Shown: positions 26,607-38,024 of the stretch, one piece after another
Position numbering within the stretch: the first letter of the stretch is position 1
Layout of the letters: every line of letters begins with the position of its first letter
From: Lachnospiraceae bacterium
Lineage (GTDB): Bacteria > Bacillota > Clostridia > Lachnospirales > Lachnospiraceae
Direction: 5' to 3'
DNA length: 64,000 bases
Assembly (NCBI GenBank): GCA_910574805.1
Contig: CAJTCV010000014.1
Span: 62,001 to 126,000 of the forward strand
Program-made: the position numbers and the translations under genes
The notes under the pieces: generated by a model
What the model was told of the DNA's origin: nothing
What the model saw: only the letters and a program-made list of their open reading frames with translations
Databases searched by the model: none

Positions 26607-26756
26607 GTGCGCGTAAGGATCACATTGGCATGTACGGAGTGCAAACAGCGTAACTACAACATGACAAAAGAGAAAAAGCTTCATCCGGACCGGATGGAGA
26701 CAAAGAAATACTGCCGTTTCTGCAAGAGACATACTCTTCATAAAGAGACGAAGTAA
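26607..26756 (+). CDS. rpmG: 50S ribosomal protein L33
   Basis: 49 aa starting at GTG 26607, with GAGGTGG 6 bp upstream. [17 protein letters not shown] and [14 protein letters not shown] give the two CxxC zinc pairs of the zinc-binding L33 type. The longer frame from 26493 lies in the leader and is not coding. First gene of the secE-nusG operon. Confidence 0.95.
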   Translation: MRVRITLACTECKQRNYNMTKEKKLHPDRMETKKYCRFCKRHTLHKETK

Positions 26757-26787
26757 TGAAACCCCGGCGAGTAAAGGAAGTGACAAG

Positions 26788-26988
26788 ATGGGAGATACGA
26801 AAAAGGCGCAGAAGCCGTCCTGGGTAAAAGGGATCAAAGCCGAATTTAAGAAGATTGTCTGGCCGGATCAGAAATCACTTACAAAGCAGACCATAGCGGT
26901 AGTCGGTACCTCTGTCGCTCTGGCACTCATTATCAAGATACTGGATATGCTCATGACCTTCGGGATCGACATTCTGGTAACATTATAG
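26788..26988 (+). CDS. secE: Preprotein translocase subunit SecE
   Basis: The short Gram-positive form, 66 aa, of the SecYEG channel subunit. It has a conserved amphipathic segment WVKGIKAEFKKIVWPDQKSLTKQT followed by one membrane helix. Position between rpmG and nusG is the standard one. Confidence 0.95.
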   Translation: MGDTKKAQKPSWVKGIKAEFKKIVWPDQKSLTKQTIAVVGTSVALALIIKILDMLMTFGIDILVTL

Positions 26989-27008
26989 TTCAGGGGAAAG
27001 GTGATTTT

Positions 27009-27524
27009 ATGTCAGAAGCAAACTGGTATGTAGTCCATACCTATTCGGGATATGAGAACAAGGTCAAGGCGAACATCGAGAAGACCATCGAGAACCGGCA
27101 TCTGGAGGAGCAGATCCTTGAGGTCAGAGTGCCGATGCAGTATGTAGTGGAGATGAAGGACGGCCAGAGCCGTCAGGTCCCGAAGAAGATGTTCCCGGGT
27201 TATGTTCTGATCAATATGATCATGAACGACGATACCTGGTATGTGGTCCGTAATACCAGAGGCGTGACCGGATTTGTCGGTCCCGGATCGAAACCAGTTC
27301 CGCTTACAGACGAAGAGATGAGGCCGCTGGGGATCCGCACAGATCATGTACAGATGAGCTATGCGGAAGGAGACAGCGTGGTCGTCCTGGGAGGCGTATG
27401 GAAAGATACGGTAGGTGTCATTCAGGCGATCAATGAAAACAAGCAGAGTGTGACGATCAACGTCGACCTGTTCGGCCGTGAAACGCCGGTTGAGATAAGT
27501 TTCACAGAGATCAGAAAACTGTAA
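27009..27524 (+). CDS. nusG: Transcription termination/antitermination protein NusG
   Basis: 171 aa. The NGN domain (WYVVHTYSGYENKVKANIEK) contacts RNA polymerase, and a C-terminal KOW domain covers about residues 118-171 (GDSVVVLGGVWKDTVGVIQ). It can modulate pausing and bridge to the ribosome. AGGGGAAAGGTG precedes ATG 27009. Confidence 0.97.
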   Translation: MSEANWYVVHTYSGYENKVKANIEKTIENRHLEEQILEVRVPMQYVVEMKDGQSRQVPKKMFPGYVLINMIMNDDTWYVVRNTRGVTGFVGPGSKPVPLTDEEMRPLGIRTDHVQMSYAEGDSVVVLGGVWKDTVGVIQAINENKQSVTINVDLFGRETPVEISFTEIRKL

Positions 27525-27562
27525 AAAGCAAAATGGTCCCCGGGGCAGTGTCTTCGAGGATC

Positions 27563-27616
27563 GTGGGAGGGATATTTACCCACAGGGAATAGACCCGCCA
27601 TTACCACAATAGGAGG
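27563..27616 (+). promoter_or_regulatory. Structured rplK leader, copy 1 of a repeated element
   Basis: A 54-nt element starting GTGGGAGGG and ending at the AGGAGG site. It contains a GTGGG/CCCAC hairpin, a GGG/CCC hairpin and a GCCATTACCACAA tail. It is nearly identical to the element before rplA at 28076-28127. It may be an L1 or L11 binding site for feedback control. Confidence 0.6.
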
Positions 27617-27626
27617 TGCCTTAATC

Positions 27627-28055
27627 ATGGCAAAAAAAGTTACAGGTTATATCAAATTACAGATTCCCGCGGGGAAGGCTACGCCGGCTCCCCCGGTAGG
27701 TCCGGCACTTGGTCAGCATGGTGTGAACATCGTGCAGTTTACCAAGGAGTTCAATGCCAGGACTGCGGACCAGGGAGATATGATCATCCCGGTCGTTATC
27801 ACGGTGTATGCTGACAGAAGCTTCAGCTTTATTACCAAGACTCCGCCGGCAGCAGTATTACTGAAGAAGGCATGTGGACTGAAGACAGCATCTGCCAATT
27901 CCAAGAAAGACAAAGTCGCTACGATCAAGAGATCCGAGGTTCAGAAGATCGCGGAACTGAAGATGCCGGATCTCACAGCCGGAAGCCTGGATGCAGCCAT
28001 CAGCATGATCGCCGGTACTGCAAGAAGCATGGGCATCACAGTAGTAGATGACTGA
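27627..28055 (+). CDS. rplK: 50S ribosomal protein L11
   Basis: 142 aa, the GTPase-centre protein of the large subunit. [31 protein letters not shown] is the conserved N terminus, and the C-terminal rRNA-binding domain ends in [18 protein letters not shown] precedes ATG 27627. Confidence 0.97.
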   Translation: MAKKVTGYIKLQIPAGKATPAPPVGPALGQHGVNIVQFTKEFNARTADQGDMIIPVVITVYADRSFSFITKTPPAAVLLKKACGLKTASANSKKDKVATIKRSEVQKIAELKMPDLTAGSLDAAISMIAGTARSMGITVVDD

Positions 28056-28075
28056 GACTGTTGCTGATAGACAGA

Positions 28076-28127
28076 GTGGGAGGGAGAATTACCCACAGGG
28101 CATAAACCCGCCATTACCACAAGGAGG
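28076..28127 (+). promoter_or_regulatory. Structured rplA leader, copy 2 of a repeated element
   Basis: 52 nt matching the rplK leader at all but a few loop positions and 2 nt near the ribosome binding site. The GTGGG/CCCAC and GGG/CCC stems are unchanged. Confidence 0.6.
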
Positions 28128-28130
28128 TTA

Positions 28131-28829
28131 ATGAAGATTATGAAACATGGTAAGAAATACGTTGAAGCTTTAAAATCCTACGACAAGCTCACACAATATG
28201 ACAGAGATGAAGCCATTACGCTGGTGAAGAAGCTGGCGGTGGCAAAATTTGACGAGACCATCGAGGCTCATATCAGGACCGGCTGCGACGGCCGTCACGC
28301 AGATCAGCAGATCCGCGGTGCGGTGGTACTGCCTCACGGAACCGGCAAGCAGGTGCGTGTACTGGTGTTCGCCAAGGGCGCGAAGGCTGACGAAGCACAG
28401 GCTGCAGGTGCAGAGTTCGTGGGCGCGGAAGAACTGGTGCCGAAGATCCAGGGCGGATGGCTGGATTTCGACGTCGTAGTTGCGACGCCGGATATGATGG
28501 GCGTTGTGGGACGTCTGGGCCGTGTACTGGGACCCAAGGGCCTCATGCCGAACCCGAAGGCCGGTACGGTGACCATGGACGTGACCAAGGCGGTCAACGA
28601 TATCAAAGCAGGTAAGATCGAGTACAGGCTCGACAAGACCAACATTATCCACGTGCCGATCGGAAAGGCTTCTTTCACCGAGGAGCAGTTAGCGGACAAC
28701 TTCCAGACGCTTATGGATGCCATTAACAAGGCAAAGCCTGCCGCTGTCAAGGGCCAGTTCTTAAAGAGCGTAACTATCGCTCCCACCATGGGCCCGGGCG
28801 TGAAGGTGAATCCCATGAAGCTTTCTTAA
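28131..28829 (+). CDS. rplA: 50S ribosomal protein L1
   Basis: The L1-stalk protein, 232 aa from ATG 28131 or 229 aa from ATG 28140. The site GGAGG ends 3 bp before the first and 12 bp before the second, so the start is uncertain. The family's usual N terminus (MKHGKKY) favours the second. Conserved parts include [17 protein letters not shown] and [22 protein letters not shown]1 commonly represses its own operon. Confidence 0.97.
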   Translation: MKIMKHGKKYVEALKSYDKLTQYDRDEAITLVKKLAVAKFDETIEAHIRTGCDGRHADQQIRGAVVLPHGTGKQVRVLVFAKGAKADEAQAAGAEFVGAEELVPKIQGGWLDFDVVVATPDMMGVVGRLGRVLGPKGLMPNPKAGTVTMDVTKAVNDIKAGKIEYRLDKTNIIHVPIGKASFTEEQLADNFQTLMDAINKAKPAAVKGQFLKSVTIAPTMGPGVKVNPMKLS

Positions 28830-28859
28830 AAGATTCAGAGAGAATTTTTAAAAAGCAGA

Positions 28860-28888
28860 TTGACATCCGCTATAGAATATGTTATTTT
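28860..28888 (+). promoter_or_regulatory. Promoter for rplJ-rplL
   Basis: TTGACA at 28860, 17-bp spacer, TATTTT at 28883. Confidence 0.75.
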
Positions 28889-28899
28889 GAATTGCAGCG

Positions 28900-29062
28900 G
28901 GCCGTGCCGGAAGCAGAAGGCGCTGCCTGCGCACAATGTATGACTGCCCGAAGACAGCAGGTGCTGTAAAGCATAAGTTGCAAACGCCTGCCGAGGAAAG
29001 CATTCGTTTCTGGAATGACTTACGAAACCTCTGTGTCCCGGCACAGGGGTTTTGGTTTTCAC
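28900..29062 (+). promoter_or_regulatory. L10 ribosomal protein leader with attenuator
   Basis: The 282-bp gap before rplJ encodes a long structured leader. It contains GCCTGCCGAGGAAAG (28986-29000), typical of the L10 leader, and a terminator hairpin CCTCTGTG (29028-29035) with CACAGGGG (29042-29049) followed by T runs. It probably binds the L10(L12) complex and regulates read-through into rplJL. Confidence 0.75.
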
Positions 29063-29111
29063 AGGATTGATTCAGGTTGTCATCGGAAAATCTATAAGGA
29101 GGAAACCAGTC

Positions 29112-29600
29112 ATGGCAAAAGTTGAACTGAAAAGACCGATCGTAGAAGAGATCGCTGCCAACCTGGAAGGCGCAGCCGGTGTCGTTCTCGTAGACCACTG
29201 CGGCCTGACCGTAGAGCAGGACACCCAGCTCCGTAAGCAGATGAGAGCAGAAGGGATCATCTACAAGGTCTATAAGAACACCATGCTGAACTTCGCGATC
29301 AAGGGGACCGAGTTTGAGCCTCTGGCACAGCATCTGGAGGGACCGTCTGCAGTGGCGATCTCCAGGAACGATGCAACTGCTCCGGCAAGGATCATCGCGA
29401 ATTTCGCCAAGACAGCGAACAAGCTGGAGATCAAAGCAGGTGTCGTGGAAGGCAACTACTATGATGCGAAGGGTATGACTGCCATTGCCAATGTACCGTC
29501 CAGAGAAGTTCTTCTGGGAAGACTTTTTGGCAGCATGAACAGTCCCATCGCAAACTTTGCCCGCGTGGTGAAACAGATCGCAGAGAGCAAAGAGGCGTAG
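29112..29600 (+). CDS. rplJ: 50S ribosomal protein L10
   Basis: 162 aa from ATG 29112, behind AAGGAGGAAA. A longer frame from 29052 lies in the leader. L10 anchors the L12 dimers on the stalk. Conserved: KRPIVEEIAANLEGAAGVVLVD and RKQMRAEGIIYKVYKNTM. Confidence 0.96.
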   Translation: MAKVELKRPIVEEIAANLEGAAGVVLVDHCGLTVEQDTQLRKQMRAEGIIYKVYKNTMLNFAIKGTEFEPLAQHLEGPSAVAISRNDATAPARIIANFAKTANKLEIKAGVVEGNYYDAKGMTAIANVPSREVLLGRLFGSMNSPIANFARVVKQIAESKEA

Positions 29601-29717
29601 AGAACAGGAACCTGCCCCGGGCGGGATCCGGCATCCTGTGGCGTCTGCCGGATGAGGCAGAGCATGGGAGAAGCTACATGATCAGGAAAGAATACTACAA
29701 TATGGAGGTAGATCAAA

Positions 29718-30095
29718 ATGGCAAAATTAACTACTGCAGAATTTATTGATGCAATCAAAGAGCTGACGGTATTAGAGTTAAATGAACTGGTAAAGGCATG
29801 TGAGGAAGAGTTCGGCGTATCTGCAGCAGCAGGCGTTGTTGCAGTTGCAGCAGCAGACGGCGGCGCAGCAGCAGCTGAGGAGAAGGATTCCTTCGATGTA
29901 GAGCTGACAGAGGTTGGCCCGAACAAGGTTAAGGTTATCAAAGTTGTCCGTGAAGCTACCGGTCTCGGCCTGAAAGAGGCAAAAGACGTGGTAGACGGTG
30001 CACCGAAGATCGTGAAAGAGGGCGCTTCCAAGGCTGAGGCTGAGGAGCTTAAGGCAAAACTGGAAGGCGAAGGCGCTAAGGTTACCTTAAAATAA
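29718..30095 (+). CDS. rplL: 50S ribosomal protein L7/L12
   Basis: 125 aa stalk protein that recruits translation GTPases. It has an N-terminal dimerisation helix, an Ala-rich hinge (residues about 36-55) and a C-terminal domain with [29 protein letters not shown] precedes ATG 29718. The 117-bp gap after rplJ contains a small GC-rich hairpin only. Confidence 0.97.
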   Translation: MAKLTTAEFIDAIKELTVLELNELVKACEEEFGVSAAAGVVAVAAADGGAAAAEEKDSFDVELTEVGPNKVKVIKVVREATGLGLKEAKDVVDGAPKIVKEGASKAEAEELKAKLEGEGAKVTLK

Positions 30096-30113
30096 TCAGA
30101 CAAAAGATTCGGA

Positions 30114-30142
30114 GGGATATCGCACAGGCGGTATCCCTTTTT
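30114..30142 (+). terminator. Terminator after rplL
   Basis: GGGATATC (30114-30121) pairs with GGTATCCC (30130-30137), one G-U pair, then a T run. Confidence 0.85.
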
Positions 30143-30176
30143 ACACTTTCTGCTTTCCGTTTTCTGGAAAAACTCG

Positions 30177-30205
30177 TTGACAAGGGGAAAAGTTTGTGAT
30201 ATTAT
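30177..30205 (+). promoter_or_regulatory. Promoter for rpoBC
   Basis: TTGACA at 30177, 17-bp spacer, TATTAT at 30200. Confidence 0.88.
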
Positions 30206-30311
30206 GGACAATGCACTATTGTGGTTAGGTATGCTCTATACCTTGCCTGGTGTTTTGCAGCCATTTTATCGAGAAAATGCAGTTATCAAATATATAAGGG
30301 GTGAAATGTCA

Positions 30312-33300
30312 ATGGAAAAGAACAGAATCAAACCTGTCAGATCTGGCAAGAGCAGCAGGATGAGCTATTCGAGGAAAAAGGAAGTCCTTGAGATGCCGAA
30401 TCTGATAGAGGTCCAGAGAGATTCCTACCAGTGGTTTCTGAACGAAGGGCTCCGCGAGGCATTTGCGGATATTTCTCCGATCACGGACTACAGCGGGAAA
30501 CTCAGCCTGGAGTTCACTGACTTTACGCTGGACAAAGAAGGTGCCAAGTACACGATCGATGAGTGTAAAGAACGGGACGCAACTTATGCCGCTCCTTTAA
30601 AAGTGCGGGTCCGTCTTTACAATAAAGAGATAGATGACATCACCGAGCATGAGATCTTTATGGGCGATCTGCCGCTGATGACCGAGACCGGAACCTTCGT
30701 TATCAACGGAGCGGAGCGTGTCATAGTCAGCCAGTTGGTGCGGTCCCCCGGCATCTATTATGGCATTGACCATGATAAGGTTGGAAAGCTTCTGTTCTCC
30801 TGTACCGTGATCCCCAACCGCGGTGCATGGCTGGAATATGAGACAGATTCCAATGACGTATTCTATGTCCGCGTTGACAGAACCCGTAAGGTGCCGATCA
30901 CGGTCCTGATCCGTGCGCTTGGCTACGGCACCAATGCAGAGATCCTGGAGATGTTCGGAGAAGAGCCGAAGATCGTGGCGTCCCTTGCCAAGGATACGGC
31001 AGAGAATTATCAGGAAGGACTTCTGGAACTGTACAAGAAGATCCGTCCAGGTGAGCCTCTTGCTGTGGAGAGTGCGGAGAGTCTGATCACCGGTATGTTT
31101 TTCGACCCCAGAAGATATGATCTTGCGAAGGTAGGCCGTTATAAATTTAACAAAAAATTATCCCTGAAAAACCGTATCCGCGGCCAGGTGCTGGCGGAGG
31201 ATGTGGTGGATACTTCCACCGGCGAAGTGCTGGCGGAGGCAGGCACAAGAGTAGATGCGGTCCTGGCAGATGCGATTCAGGACAGCGGTGTGCCCTGCGT
31301 GTGGATCCGGGGGGAAGAGCGCAATATCAAGGTGCTCACCAACCGGATGGTGGATCTGAAGAAACATGTGGACTGTGAACCGCGGGAGCTGGGAATCCGG
31401 GAGCTGGTATATTATCCGGTGCTCCAGAAACTCATGGAGGAATATACAGACCAGGAGGAACTGAAGGAAGCCATCAAAAGGGATGCGTCGGAGCTGGTGC
31501 CCAAGCATATTACCAAAGATGATATCCTGGCGTCCATCAACTACAACATGCATCTGGAGTATGGGCTCGGGAATGCGGATGATATCGACCATCTGGGCAA
31601 CCGCCGGATCCGTGCGGTGGGCGAGCTGCTTCAGAATCAGTACCGGATCGGTCTCTCCCGTCTGGAGAGAGTGGTGCGGGAGCGTATGACAACCCAGGAT
31701 ACAGAGGGGATCACGCCTCAGTCTCTGATCAATATCAAACCGGTGACGGCATCGGTGAAGGAGTTCTTTGGATCTTCCCAGCTGTCCCAGTTCATGGATC
31801 AGAACAATCCGCTGGGTGAATTAACGCATAAAAGGCGCCTGTCGGCACTGGGACCGGGCGGTCTGTCCCGTGACCGTGCGGGCTTTGAGGTCCGTGACGT
31901 GCATTATTCCCATTATGGGAGAATGTGTCCCATAGAGACGCCGGAGGGTCCCAACATCGGTCTGATCAACTCGCTCGCATGCTATGCGCGGATCAACGAG
32001 TATGGCTTTGTGGAAGCACCCTACCGGAAGATCGACAAGTCAGACCCGAAGAATCCAAGAGTAACGGAGGATGTGGTCTATATGACCGCGGATGAAGAGG
32101 ACAATTATCATGTGGCGCAGGCGAACGAGCCTCTGGATGAGAACGGGTATTTTGTGAGAAACAACGTATCCGGCCGCTATCGGGAAGAGACGCAGGAATA
32201 TGAGAAGACCATGTTTGATTTCATGGACGTGTCTCCGAAGATGGTGTTTTCCGTGGCAACGGCGCTGATCCCGTTCCTGGAGAACGACGATGCCAACCGT
32301 GCGCTTATGGGCTCCAACATGCAGCGTCAGGCCGTGCCGCTGATGCTGACCGAGACTCCGGTGGTGGGGACCGGTATGGAGGAAAAGACGGCAGTGGACT
32401 CCGGTGTGTGTGTGATCGCCAGAAATTCCGGCGTGGTGGAGCGTTCCGTATCCAATGAGATCGTGGTGCGTCTGGATAACGGTGTGCGGGATACCTATCA
32501 CCTGACCAAGTTTACCCGGAGCAACCAGAGCAACTGCTACAATCAGAGACCCATCGTTTTCAAGGGGGACCGGGTGGAGGCAGGACAGGTGATCGCAGAC
32601 GGTCCGTCCACTTCCAACGGTGAGATCGCTCTGGGCAAGAACCCGCTGATCGGATTCATGACCTGGGAAGGCTATAACTATGAGGATGCGGTCCTGTTAA
32701 GTGAGAGACTGGTTATGGATGACGTCTATACGTCGATCCATATTGAAGAATATGAAGCAGAAGCCCGCGACACCAAGCTGGGGCCGGAAGAGATCACCCG
32801 GGATGTACCGGGGGTGGGCGATGATGCGCTGAAGGATCTGGACAGCAGAGGTATCATCCGCGTAGGTGCGGAGGTCCGTGCCGGAGATATCCTGGTGGGT
32901 AAGGTGACGCCCAAGGGAGAGACCGAGCTGACCGCAGAGGAGAGACTTCTGCGGGCGATCTTCGGCGAGAAGGCGCGGGAAGTCCGCGATACCTCCCTGA
33001 AGGTACCCCACGGGGAATACGGCATCGTTGTGGATGCCAAAGTGTTTACCAGAGAGAACGGAGATGAACTGTCTCCGGGCGTGAATCAGGCTGTCCGTAT
33101 CTATATTGCCCAGAAGAGAAAGATCTCTGTGGGTGACAAGATGGCAGGACGCCATGGCAACAAGGGTGTGGTCTCCCGTGTGCTTCCGGTGGAGGATATG
33201 CCGTTCCTTCCCAACGGGCGTCCCCTGGACATCGTTCTGAACCCCCTGGGTGTGCCGTCCCGTATGAATATCGGACAGGTTCTGGAGATCCATCTGAGCC

Positions 33301-34163
33301 TTGCGGCAAAGGCGCTGGGCTTCAATGTGGCAACTCCGGTCTTTGACGGTGCCAACGAGAATGACATTATGGACACTCTGGATCTGGCGAATGATTATGT
33401 CAACCTTGACTGGAATGAATTTAAGGCAAAGCATGAGCAGGAGCTGCTTCCGGAGGTTATGGATTATCTGTATGAAAACAGAGAGCACAGAAAGCTCTGG
33501 AAGGGTGTACCCATTTCCCGCGACGGGAAAGTACGTCTGCGGGACGGACGGACAGGCGAGTATTTCGACAGTCCGGTCACCATCGGCCACATGCATTATC
33601 TGAAGCTTCATCATCTGGTGGACGACAAGATCCATGCACGTTCCACCGGACCCTACTCTCTCGTCACCCAGCAGCCTCTGGGCGGCAAGGCGCAGTTTGG
33701 CGGCCAGCGTTTTGGAGAGATGGAGGTGTGGGCGCTGGAAGCATACGGCGCATCCTACACCCTGCAGGAGATTCTGACCGTGAAGTCAGATGATGTCATC
33801 GGACGTGTGAAGACCTACGAAGCGATCATTAAGGGCGACAATATCCCGGAATCGGGTATTCCTGAATCCTTTAAGGTGCTGCTGAAAGAGCTGCAGTCCC
33901 TGGGACTGGATGTGCGCGTGCTCAGAGATGACAACACGGAAGTGGAGATCATGGAGAGCAGCGAATACGGGGATGTGGACATCCGTTCCATCCTGGAAAG
34001 CGACAGCAAACGCTACAACCGCGAGGAAAATGAATCTTTCGGAGCCTTCGGCTACAGCAAACAGGAGTTCGAGGGAGATGAACTGGTCGATGTGGAGGAA
34101 GACAGCACAGAAGAAGAGGATATGGATCCTCTGGATCTGGACGAAGAGATTGATTATGAATAG
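30312..34163 (+). CDS. rpoB: DNA-directed RNA polymerase subunit beta
   Basis: 1283 aa from ATG 30312, which has AAGGGGTG 8 bp upstream. ATG 30306 is too close to the site, and the frame further upstream runs into the promoter. The rifampicin-binding cluster [20 protein letters not shown] followed by [19 protein letters not shown] carries the residues of sensitive enzymes (Asp, His and Ser at the usual positions). The C terminus ends in a strongly acidic extension ([22 protein letters not shown]-type) beyond the normal end. Co-transcribed with rpoC 12 bp downstream. Confidence 0.98.
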   Translation: MEKNRIKPVRSGKSSRMSYSRKKEVLEMPNLIEVQRDSYQWFLNEGLREAFADISPITDYSGKLSLEFTDFTLDKEGAKYTIDECKERDATYAAPLKVRVRLYNKEIDDITEHEIFMGDLPLMTETGTFVINGAERVIVSQLVRSPGIYYGIDHDKVGKLLFSCTVIPNRGAWLEYETDSNDVFYVRVDRTRKVPITVLIRALGYGTNAEILEMFGEEPKIVASLAKDTAENYQEGLLELYKKIRPGEPLAVESAESLITGMFFDPRRYDLAKVGRYKFNKKLSLKNRIRGQVLAEDVVDTSTGEVLAEAGTRVDAVLADAIQDSGVPCVWIRGEERNIKVLTNRMVDLKKHVDCEPRELGIRELVYYPVLQKLMEEYTDQEELKEAIKRDASELVPKHITKDDILASINYNMHLEYGLGNADDIDHLGNRRIRAVGELLQNQYRIGLSRLERVVRERMTTQDTEGITPQSLINIKPVTASVKEFFGSSQLSQFMDQNNPLGELTHKRRLSALGPGGLSRDRAGFEVRDVHYSHYGRMCPIETPEGPNIGLINSLACYARINEYGFVEAPYRKIDKSDPKNPRVTEDVVYMTADEEDNYHVAQANEPLDENGYFVRNNVSGRYREETQEYEKTMFDFMDVSPKMVFSVATALIPFLENDDANRALMGSNMQRQAVPLMLTETPVVGTGMEEKTAVDSGVCVIARNSGVVERSVSNEIVVRLDNGVRDTYHLTKFTRSNQSNCYNQRPIVFKGDRVEAGQVIADGPSTSNGEIALGKNPLIGFMTWEGYNYEDAVLLSERLVMDDVYTSIHIEEYEAEARDTKLGPEEITRDVPGVGDDALKDLDSRGIIRVGAEVRAGDILVGKVTPKGETELTAEERLLRAIFGEKAREVRDTSLKVPHGEYGIVVDAKVFTRENGDELSPGVNQAVRIYIAQKRKISVGDKMAGRHGNKGVVSRVLPVEDMPFLPNGRPLDIVLNPLGVPSRMNIGQVLEIHLSLAAKALGFNVATPVFDGANENDIMDTLDLANDYVNLDWNEFKAKHEQELLPEVMDYLYENREHRKLWKGVPISRDGKVRLRDGRTGEYFDSPVTIGHMHYLKLHHLVDDKIHARSTGPYSLVTQQPLGGKAQFGGQRFGEMEVWALEAYGASYTLQEILTVKSDDVIGRVKTYEAIIKGDNIPESGIPESFKVLLKELQSLGLDVRVLRDDNTEVEIMESSEYGDVDIRSILESDSKRYNREENESFGAFGYSKQEFEGDELVDVEEDSTEEEDMDPLDLDEEIDYE

Positions 34164-34175
34164 GAGGTGCCGTTC

Positions 34176-37100
34176 ATGCCGGAAACAACGAATAACGAGG
34201 TCTATCAGCCGATGACCTTTGATGCGATCAAGATAGGCCTTGCATCCCCGGAGACGATCAGGGAGTGGTCAAGGGGAGAAGTGAAGAAGCCGGAGACCAT
34301 CAATTACAGGACACTGAAGCCGGAGAAGGACGGTCTGTTCTGCGAGAAGATCTTCGGACCGAGCAAGGACTGGGAGTGCCACTGCGGAAAATATAAAAAG
34401 ATCCGCTACAAAGGCGTGGTCTGCGACCGGTGCGGCGTGGAAGTCACCAAATCCAATGTCCGCCGGGAACGGATGGGCCATATCGAGCTGGCGGCGCCGG
34501 TGTCCCATATCTGGTATTTCAAGGGGATTCCCAGCCGTATGGGGCTGATCCTGGATCTGTCTCCCAGAACGCTGGAGAAGGTCCTGTACTTTGCCTCCTA
34601 TATTGTACTGGATCCCGGTAAGACAGAGCTTTTATATAAACAGGTGCTCTCCGAGAAAGAGTATCAGGATATGCGGGAAAAGTACCCGGAAGCAGGTGCT
34701 TTCCGCGTGGGCATGGGAGCAGAGTCCATCAAGGAGCTTCTTGCTTCCATCGATCTGGAAAAGGATTCGGAGGAATTAAAAGCAGGACTTAAGAATGCCT
34801 CCGGACAGAAGCGCGCCCGCATCATCAAGCGGCTGGAAGTGGTGGAGGCTTTCCGGGGCTCCGGAAACAAGCCGGAATGGATGATCATGGATGCGATTCC
34901 GGTGATCCCGCCGGATCTGCGGCCCATGGTGCAGCTGGACGGCGGACGTTTTGCCACCTCTGACCTGAATGATCTGTACAGAAGGATCATCAACCGCAAC
35001 AACCGTCTCCAGAGGCTTCTGGATCTGGGGGCGCCGGATATCATCGTCCGCAATGAGAAGCGCATGCTTCAGGAAGCGGTGGACGCCCTGATTGACAACG
35101 GCAGAAGAGGCCGTCCGGTCACAGGACCGGGCAACCGGGCTCTGAAATCCCTGTCCGACATGCTGAAAGGAAAATCCGGCCGTTTCCGTCAGAATCTGCT
35201 GGGAAAACGTGTGGACTATTCCGGCCGTTCCGTTATCGTGGTGGGGCCGGAGCTGAAGATCTATCAGTGCGGTCTTCCCAAGGAGATGGCCATTGAACTG
35301 TTCAAGCCCTTTGTTATGAAGGAGCTGGTGGCCAACGGCTCGGCCCACAACATCAAGAGCGCCAAGAAGATGGTGGAACGCCTGCAGACCGAGGTGTGGG
35401 ATGTGCTGGAGGAAGTCATCAAGGAGCATCCGGTGATGCTGAACCGTGCGCCTACCCTGCACCGTCTGGGTATCCAGGCATTTGAGCCGATCCTGGTGGA
35501 AGGCAAGGCCATCAAGCTGCATCCGCTGGTGTGTACCGCGTTCAATGCAGACTTTGACGGTGACCAGATGGCAGTCCATCTGCCCCTGTCCGTGGAGGCT
35601 CAGGCAGAGTGCCGGTTTCTGCTGCTTTCGCCCAATAACCTTCTGAAGCCTTCCGACGGCGGTCCCGTGGCGGTTCCGTCGCAGGATATGGTCCTTGGTA
35701 TCTATTACCTGACCCAGGAGAGACCGGGGGCGCTGGGAGAAGGAAAGGCATTCCGGAATGTCAACGAGGCGATTCTGGCTTATGAGAACGGTGCGCTGAC
35801 GCTCCAGAGCCGGATCAAGGTCCGGGTCAGCAAGAAGCGTCCGGATGACACCTGGATCCACAGCACGGAGGAATCCACGCTGGGCCGTTTCATTTTCAAT
35901 GAAATCCTTCCCCAGGATCTGGGATTTGTGGACCGGAGCATCCCGGGCAACGAGCTGAAACTGGAAGTGGATTTCCACGTGGGCAAAAAGGGACTGAAGC
36001 AGATCCTTGAGAAGGTCATCAATACCCATGGCGCCACAAGGACGGCGGAAGTGCTGGATGATATCAAGTCCATGGGATATAAATATTCCACCAGAGCGGC
36101 CATGACCGTATCCATCTCGGATATGACCGTGCCGCCGGAGAAGCCTGAGCTGATCAAAAAAGCACAGGATACGGTGGATAAGATCACCCGCAATTACAAG
36201 CGCGGCAAGATCACGGAAGAAGAACGTTACAAAGAGGTCGTAGAGACCTGGAAAGAGACCGATGCGGTGCTGACCAAGGCGCTCCTGGACGGTCTTGATA
36301 AATACAACAATATTTATATGATGGCGGATTCCGGAGCCCGCGGTTCCGACAAGCAGATCAAACAGCTCGCCGGCATGCGCGGACTGATGGCGGATACCAC
36401 CGGACATACCATCGAGCTGCCCATCAAATCCAATTTCCGTGAGGGACTGGACGTACTGGAATATTTCATGTCTGCTCACGGTGCAAGAAAGGGTCTGTCT
36501 GATACGGCTCTTCGTACGGCGGACTCCGGATACCTGACCAGGCGTCTGGTAGATGTGTCTCAGGAGCTGATCGTACGTGAGATGGACTGTAACGAAGGAA
36601 AAGACGCGGAGATCCCGGGCATGGAGGTCAGCGCGTTTACGGACGGCAAGGAGTTGATCGAGTCCCTGCAGGAACGGATCACCGGCCGTTTTACCTGTGA
36701 GGATATCTGTGACAAGGACGGCAATGTCATTGTAAAAGCGAACCATATGATTACACCCAGACGGGCGGCCGCTGTGGTGAACTATGGAGTAGATAAGGAC
36801 GGAAAACCCTTTGACCGGATCAAGATCCGTACAGCGCTTACCTGCCGTTCCCATATCGGCGTCTGTGCCAAATGCTACGGTGCCAACATGGCCACAGGCG
36901 AGGCCGTGCAGGTGGGTGAGACCGTTGGTATCATCGCCGCTCAGTCCATCGGTGAGCCGGGTACCCAGCTGACCATGCGTACGTTCCATACGGGCGGCGT
37001 GGCAGGCGGCGATATCACCCAGGGTCTTCCCCGTGTGGAGGAGCTTTTCGAGGCGAGAAAGCCAAAGGGTCTTGCGATTGTTACGGAAATCGCAGGTGTT

Positions 37101-37931
37101 GCCTCCATTAATGACATGAAAAAGAAACGGGAGATCATCGTCAGCAATACCGAATCCGGAGAGGCGAAGACCTACCTGATTCCTTTTGATTCCCGGATCA
37201 AGATTCTGGACGGGAGTTATGTGGAGGCAGGCGATGCCCTCACGGAAGGAAGCATTAACCCTCATGATATTCTGAAGATCAAGGGCGTGCGTGCCGTACA
37301 GGATTACCTGCTGCAGGAGGTGCAGAGAGTGTACCGTCTGCAGGGTGTGGAGATCAATGACAAGCATATCGAGATGATTGTCCGTCAGATGCTGAAGAAG
37401 ATCCGCATTGAAGATAACGGGGACAGCGATTTCCTTCCGGGCACTCTTGTGGATATTCTGGAGTATGAGGATATGAACGAGAAGCTGACGGAGGAGGGAA
37501 AGCTTCCGGCGGACGGAAAACAGGTGCTGCTTGGAATCACCAAGGCTTCCCTCGCCACCAATTCCTTCCTGTCTGCCGCCTCCTTCCAGGAGACCACCAA
37601 GGTACTGACGGAAGCGGCCATTAAGGGTAAGGTGGATCCGTTGATCGGTCTGAAAGAAAATGTCATCATCGGAAAACTGATTCCGGCAGGCACCGGCATG
37701 AAGCGCTACCGGGATGTGAAGCTGAACACGGACCTGGAGGAAGATGATTCCCTGGAGGTCAGCGAGGAAGCAGAAGAAGAACCGGCGGAGACTTTCACAG
37801 AAGAGCAGGAGGAAGAGACCTTTGACGAAGGAGAAGACATGGATGCAGAAGACGGAATGGACGATGCAGACATGGATGACCCGGAGGAAGATGAGGAAGA
37901 AGAACTCCTGGAGCTGACAGAAGAGGAATAA
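34176..37931 (+). CDS. rpoC: DNA-directed RNA polymerase subunit beta'
   Basis: 1251 aa. ATG 34176 lies 8 bp after AGGAGG. An in-frame GTG at 34167 overlaps the site and is unlikely. Zinc motif 1 is [20 protein letters not shown], the catalytic Mg2+ loop is [12 protein letters not shown], and zinc motif 2 is [13 protein letters not shown]. The last 60 residues are very acidic (runs of Glu and Asp with Met), longer than in model Firmicutes, echoing the acidic end of RpoB. Confidence 0.98.
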   Translation: MPETTNNEVYQPMTFDAIKIGLASPETIREWSRGEVKKPETINYRTLKPEKDGLFCEKIFGPSKDWECHCGKYKKIRYKGVVCDRCGVEVTKSNVRRERMGHIELAAPVSHIWYFKGIPSRMGLILDLSPRTLEKVLYFASYIVLDPGKTELLYKQVLSEKEYQDMREKYPEAGAFRVGMGAESIKELLASIDLEKDSEELKAGLKNASGQKRARIIKRLEVVEAFRGSGNKPEWMIMDAIPVIPPDLRPMVQLDGGRFATSDLNDLYRRIINRNNRLQRLLDLGAPDIIVRNEKRMLQEAVDALIDNGRRGRPVTGPGNRALKSLSDMLKGKSGRFRQNLLGKRVDYSGRSVIVVGPELKIYQCGLPKEMAIELFKPFVMKELVANGSAHNIKSAKKMVERLQTEVWDVLEEVIKEHPVMLNRAPTLHRLGIQAFEPILVEGKAIKLHPLVCTAFNADFDGDQMAVHLPLSVEAQAECRFLLLSPNNLLKPSDGGPVAVPSQDMVLGIYYLTQERPGALGEGKAFRNVNEAILAYENGALTLQSRIKVRVSKKRPDDTWIHSTEESTLGRFIFNEILPQDLGFVDRSIPGNELKLEVDFHVGKKGLKQILEKVINTHGATRTAEVLDDIKSMGYKYSTRAAMTVSISDMTVPPEKPELIKKAQDTVDKITRNYKRGKITEEERYKEVVETWKETDAVLTKALLDGLDKYNNIYMMADSGARGSDKQIKQLAGMRGLMADTTGHTIELPIKSNFREGLDVLEYFMSAHGARKGLSDTALRTADSGYLTRRLVDVSQELIVREMDCNEGKDAEIPGMEVSAFTDGKELIESLQERITGRFTCEDICDKDGNVIVKANHMITPRRAAAVVNYGVDKDGKPFDRIKIRTALTCRSHIGVCAKCYGANMATGEAVQVGETVGIIAAQSIGEPGTQLTMRTFHTGGVAGGDITQGLPRVEELFEARKPKGLAIVTEIAGVASINDMKKKREIIVSNTESGEAKTYLIPFDSRIKILDGSYVEAGDALTEGSINPHDILKIKGVRAVQDYLLQEVQRVYRLQGVEINDKHIEMIVRQMLKKIRIEDNGDSDFLPGTLVDILEYEDMNEKLTEEGKLPADGKQVLLGITKASLATNSFLSAASFQETTKVLTEAAIKGKVDPLIGLKENVIIGKLIPAGTGMKRYRDVKLNTDLEEDDSLEVSEEAEEEPAETFTEEQEEETFDEGEDMDAEDGMDDADMDDPEEDEEEELLELTEEE

Positions 37932-37947
37932 AGAGATTATATACAGG

Positions 37948-37983
37948 GAAAGAGGATAGCCGCATGGACGGGTATCCTCTTTC
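37948..37983. terminator. Terminator after rpoC
   Basis: GAAAGAGGATA (37948-37958) pairs perfectly with TATCCTCTTTC (37973-37983). It also lies at the end of the converging vanZ gene. Confidence 0.88.
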
Positions 37984-38024
37984 TTTCATGAAAAGCATAT
38001 ATCATGACTGAACCCGGGAGAAGC

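Noticed and set aside
31730-31920. Rifampicin-resistance changes in rpoB
   Set aside because: Asp, His and Ser of the binding cluster are all present as in sensitive enzymes.
34776-37367. An 863-codon open frame on the minus strand inside rpoC
   Set aside because: rpoC is unquestionable on the plus strand and the antisense frame has the His/Leu-rich composition typical of shadow frames.
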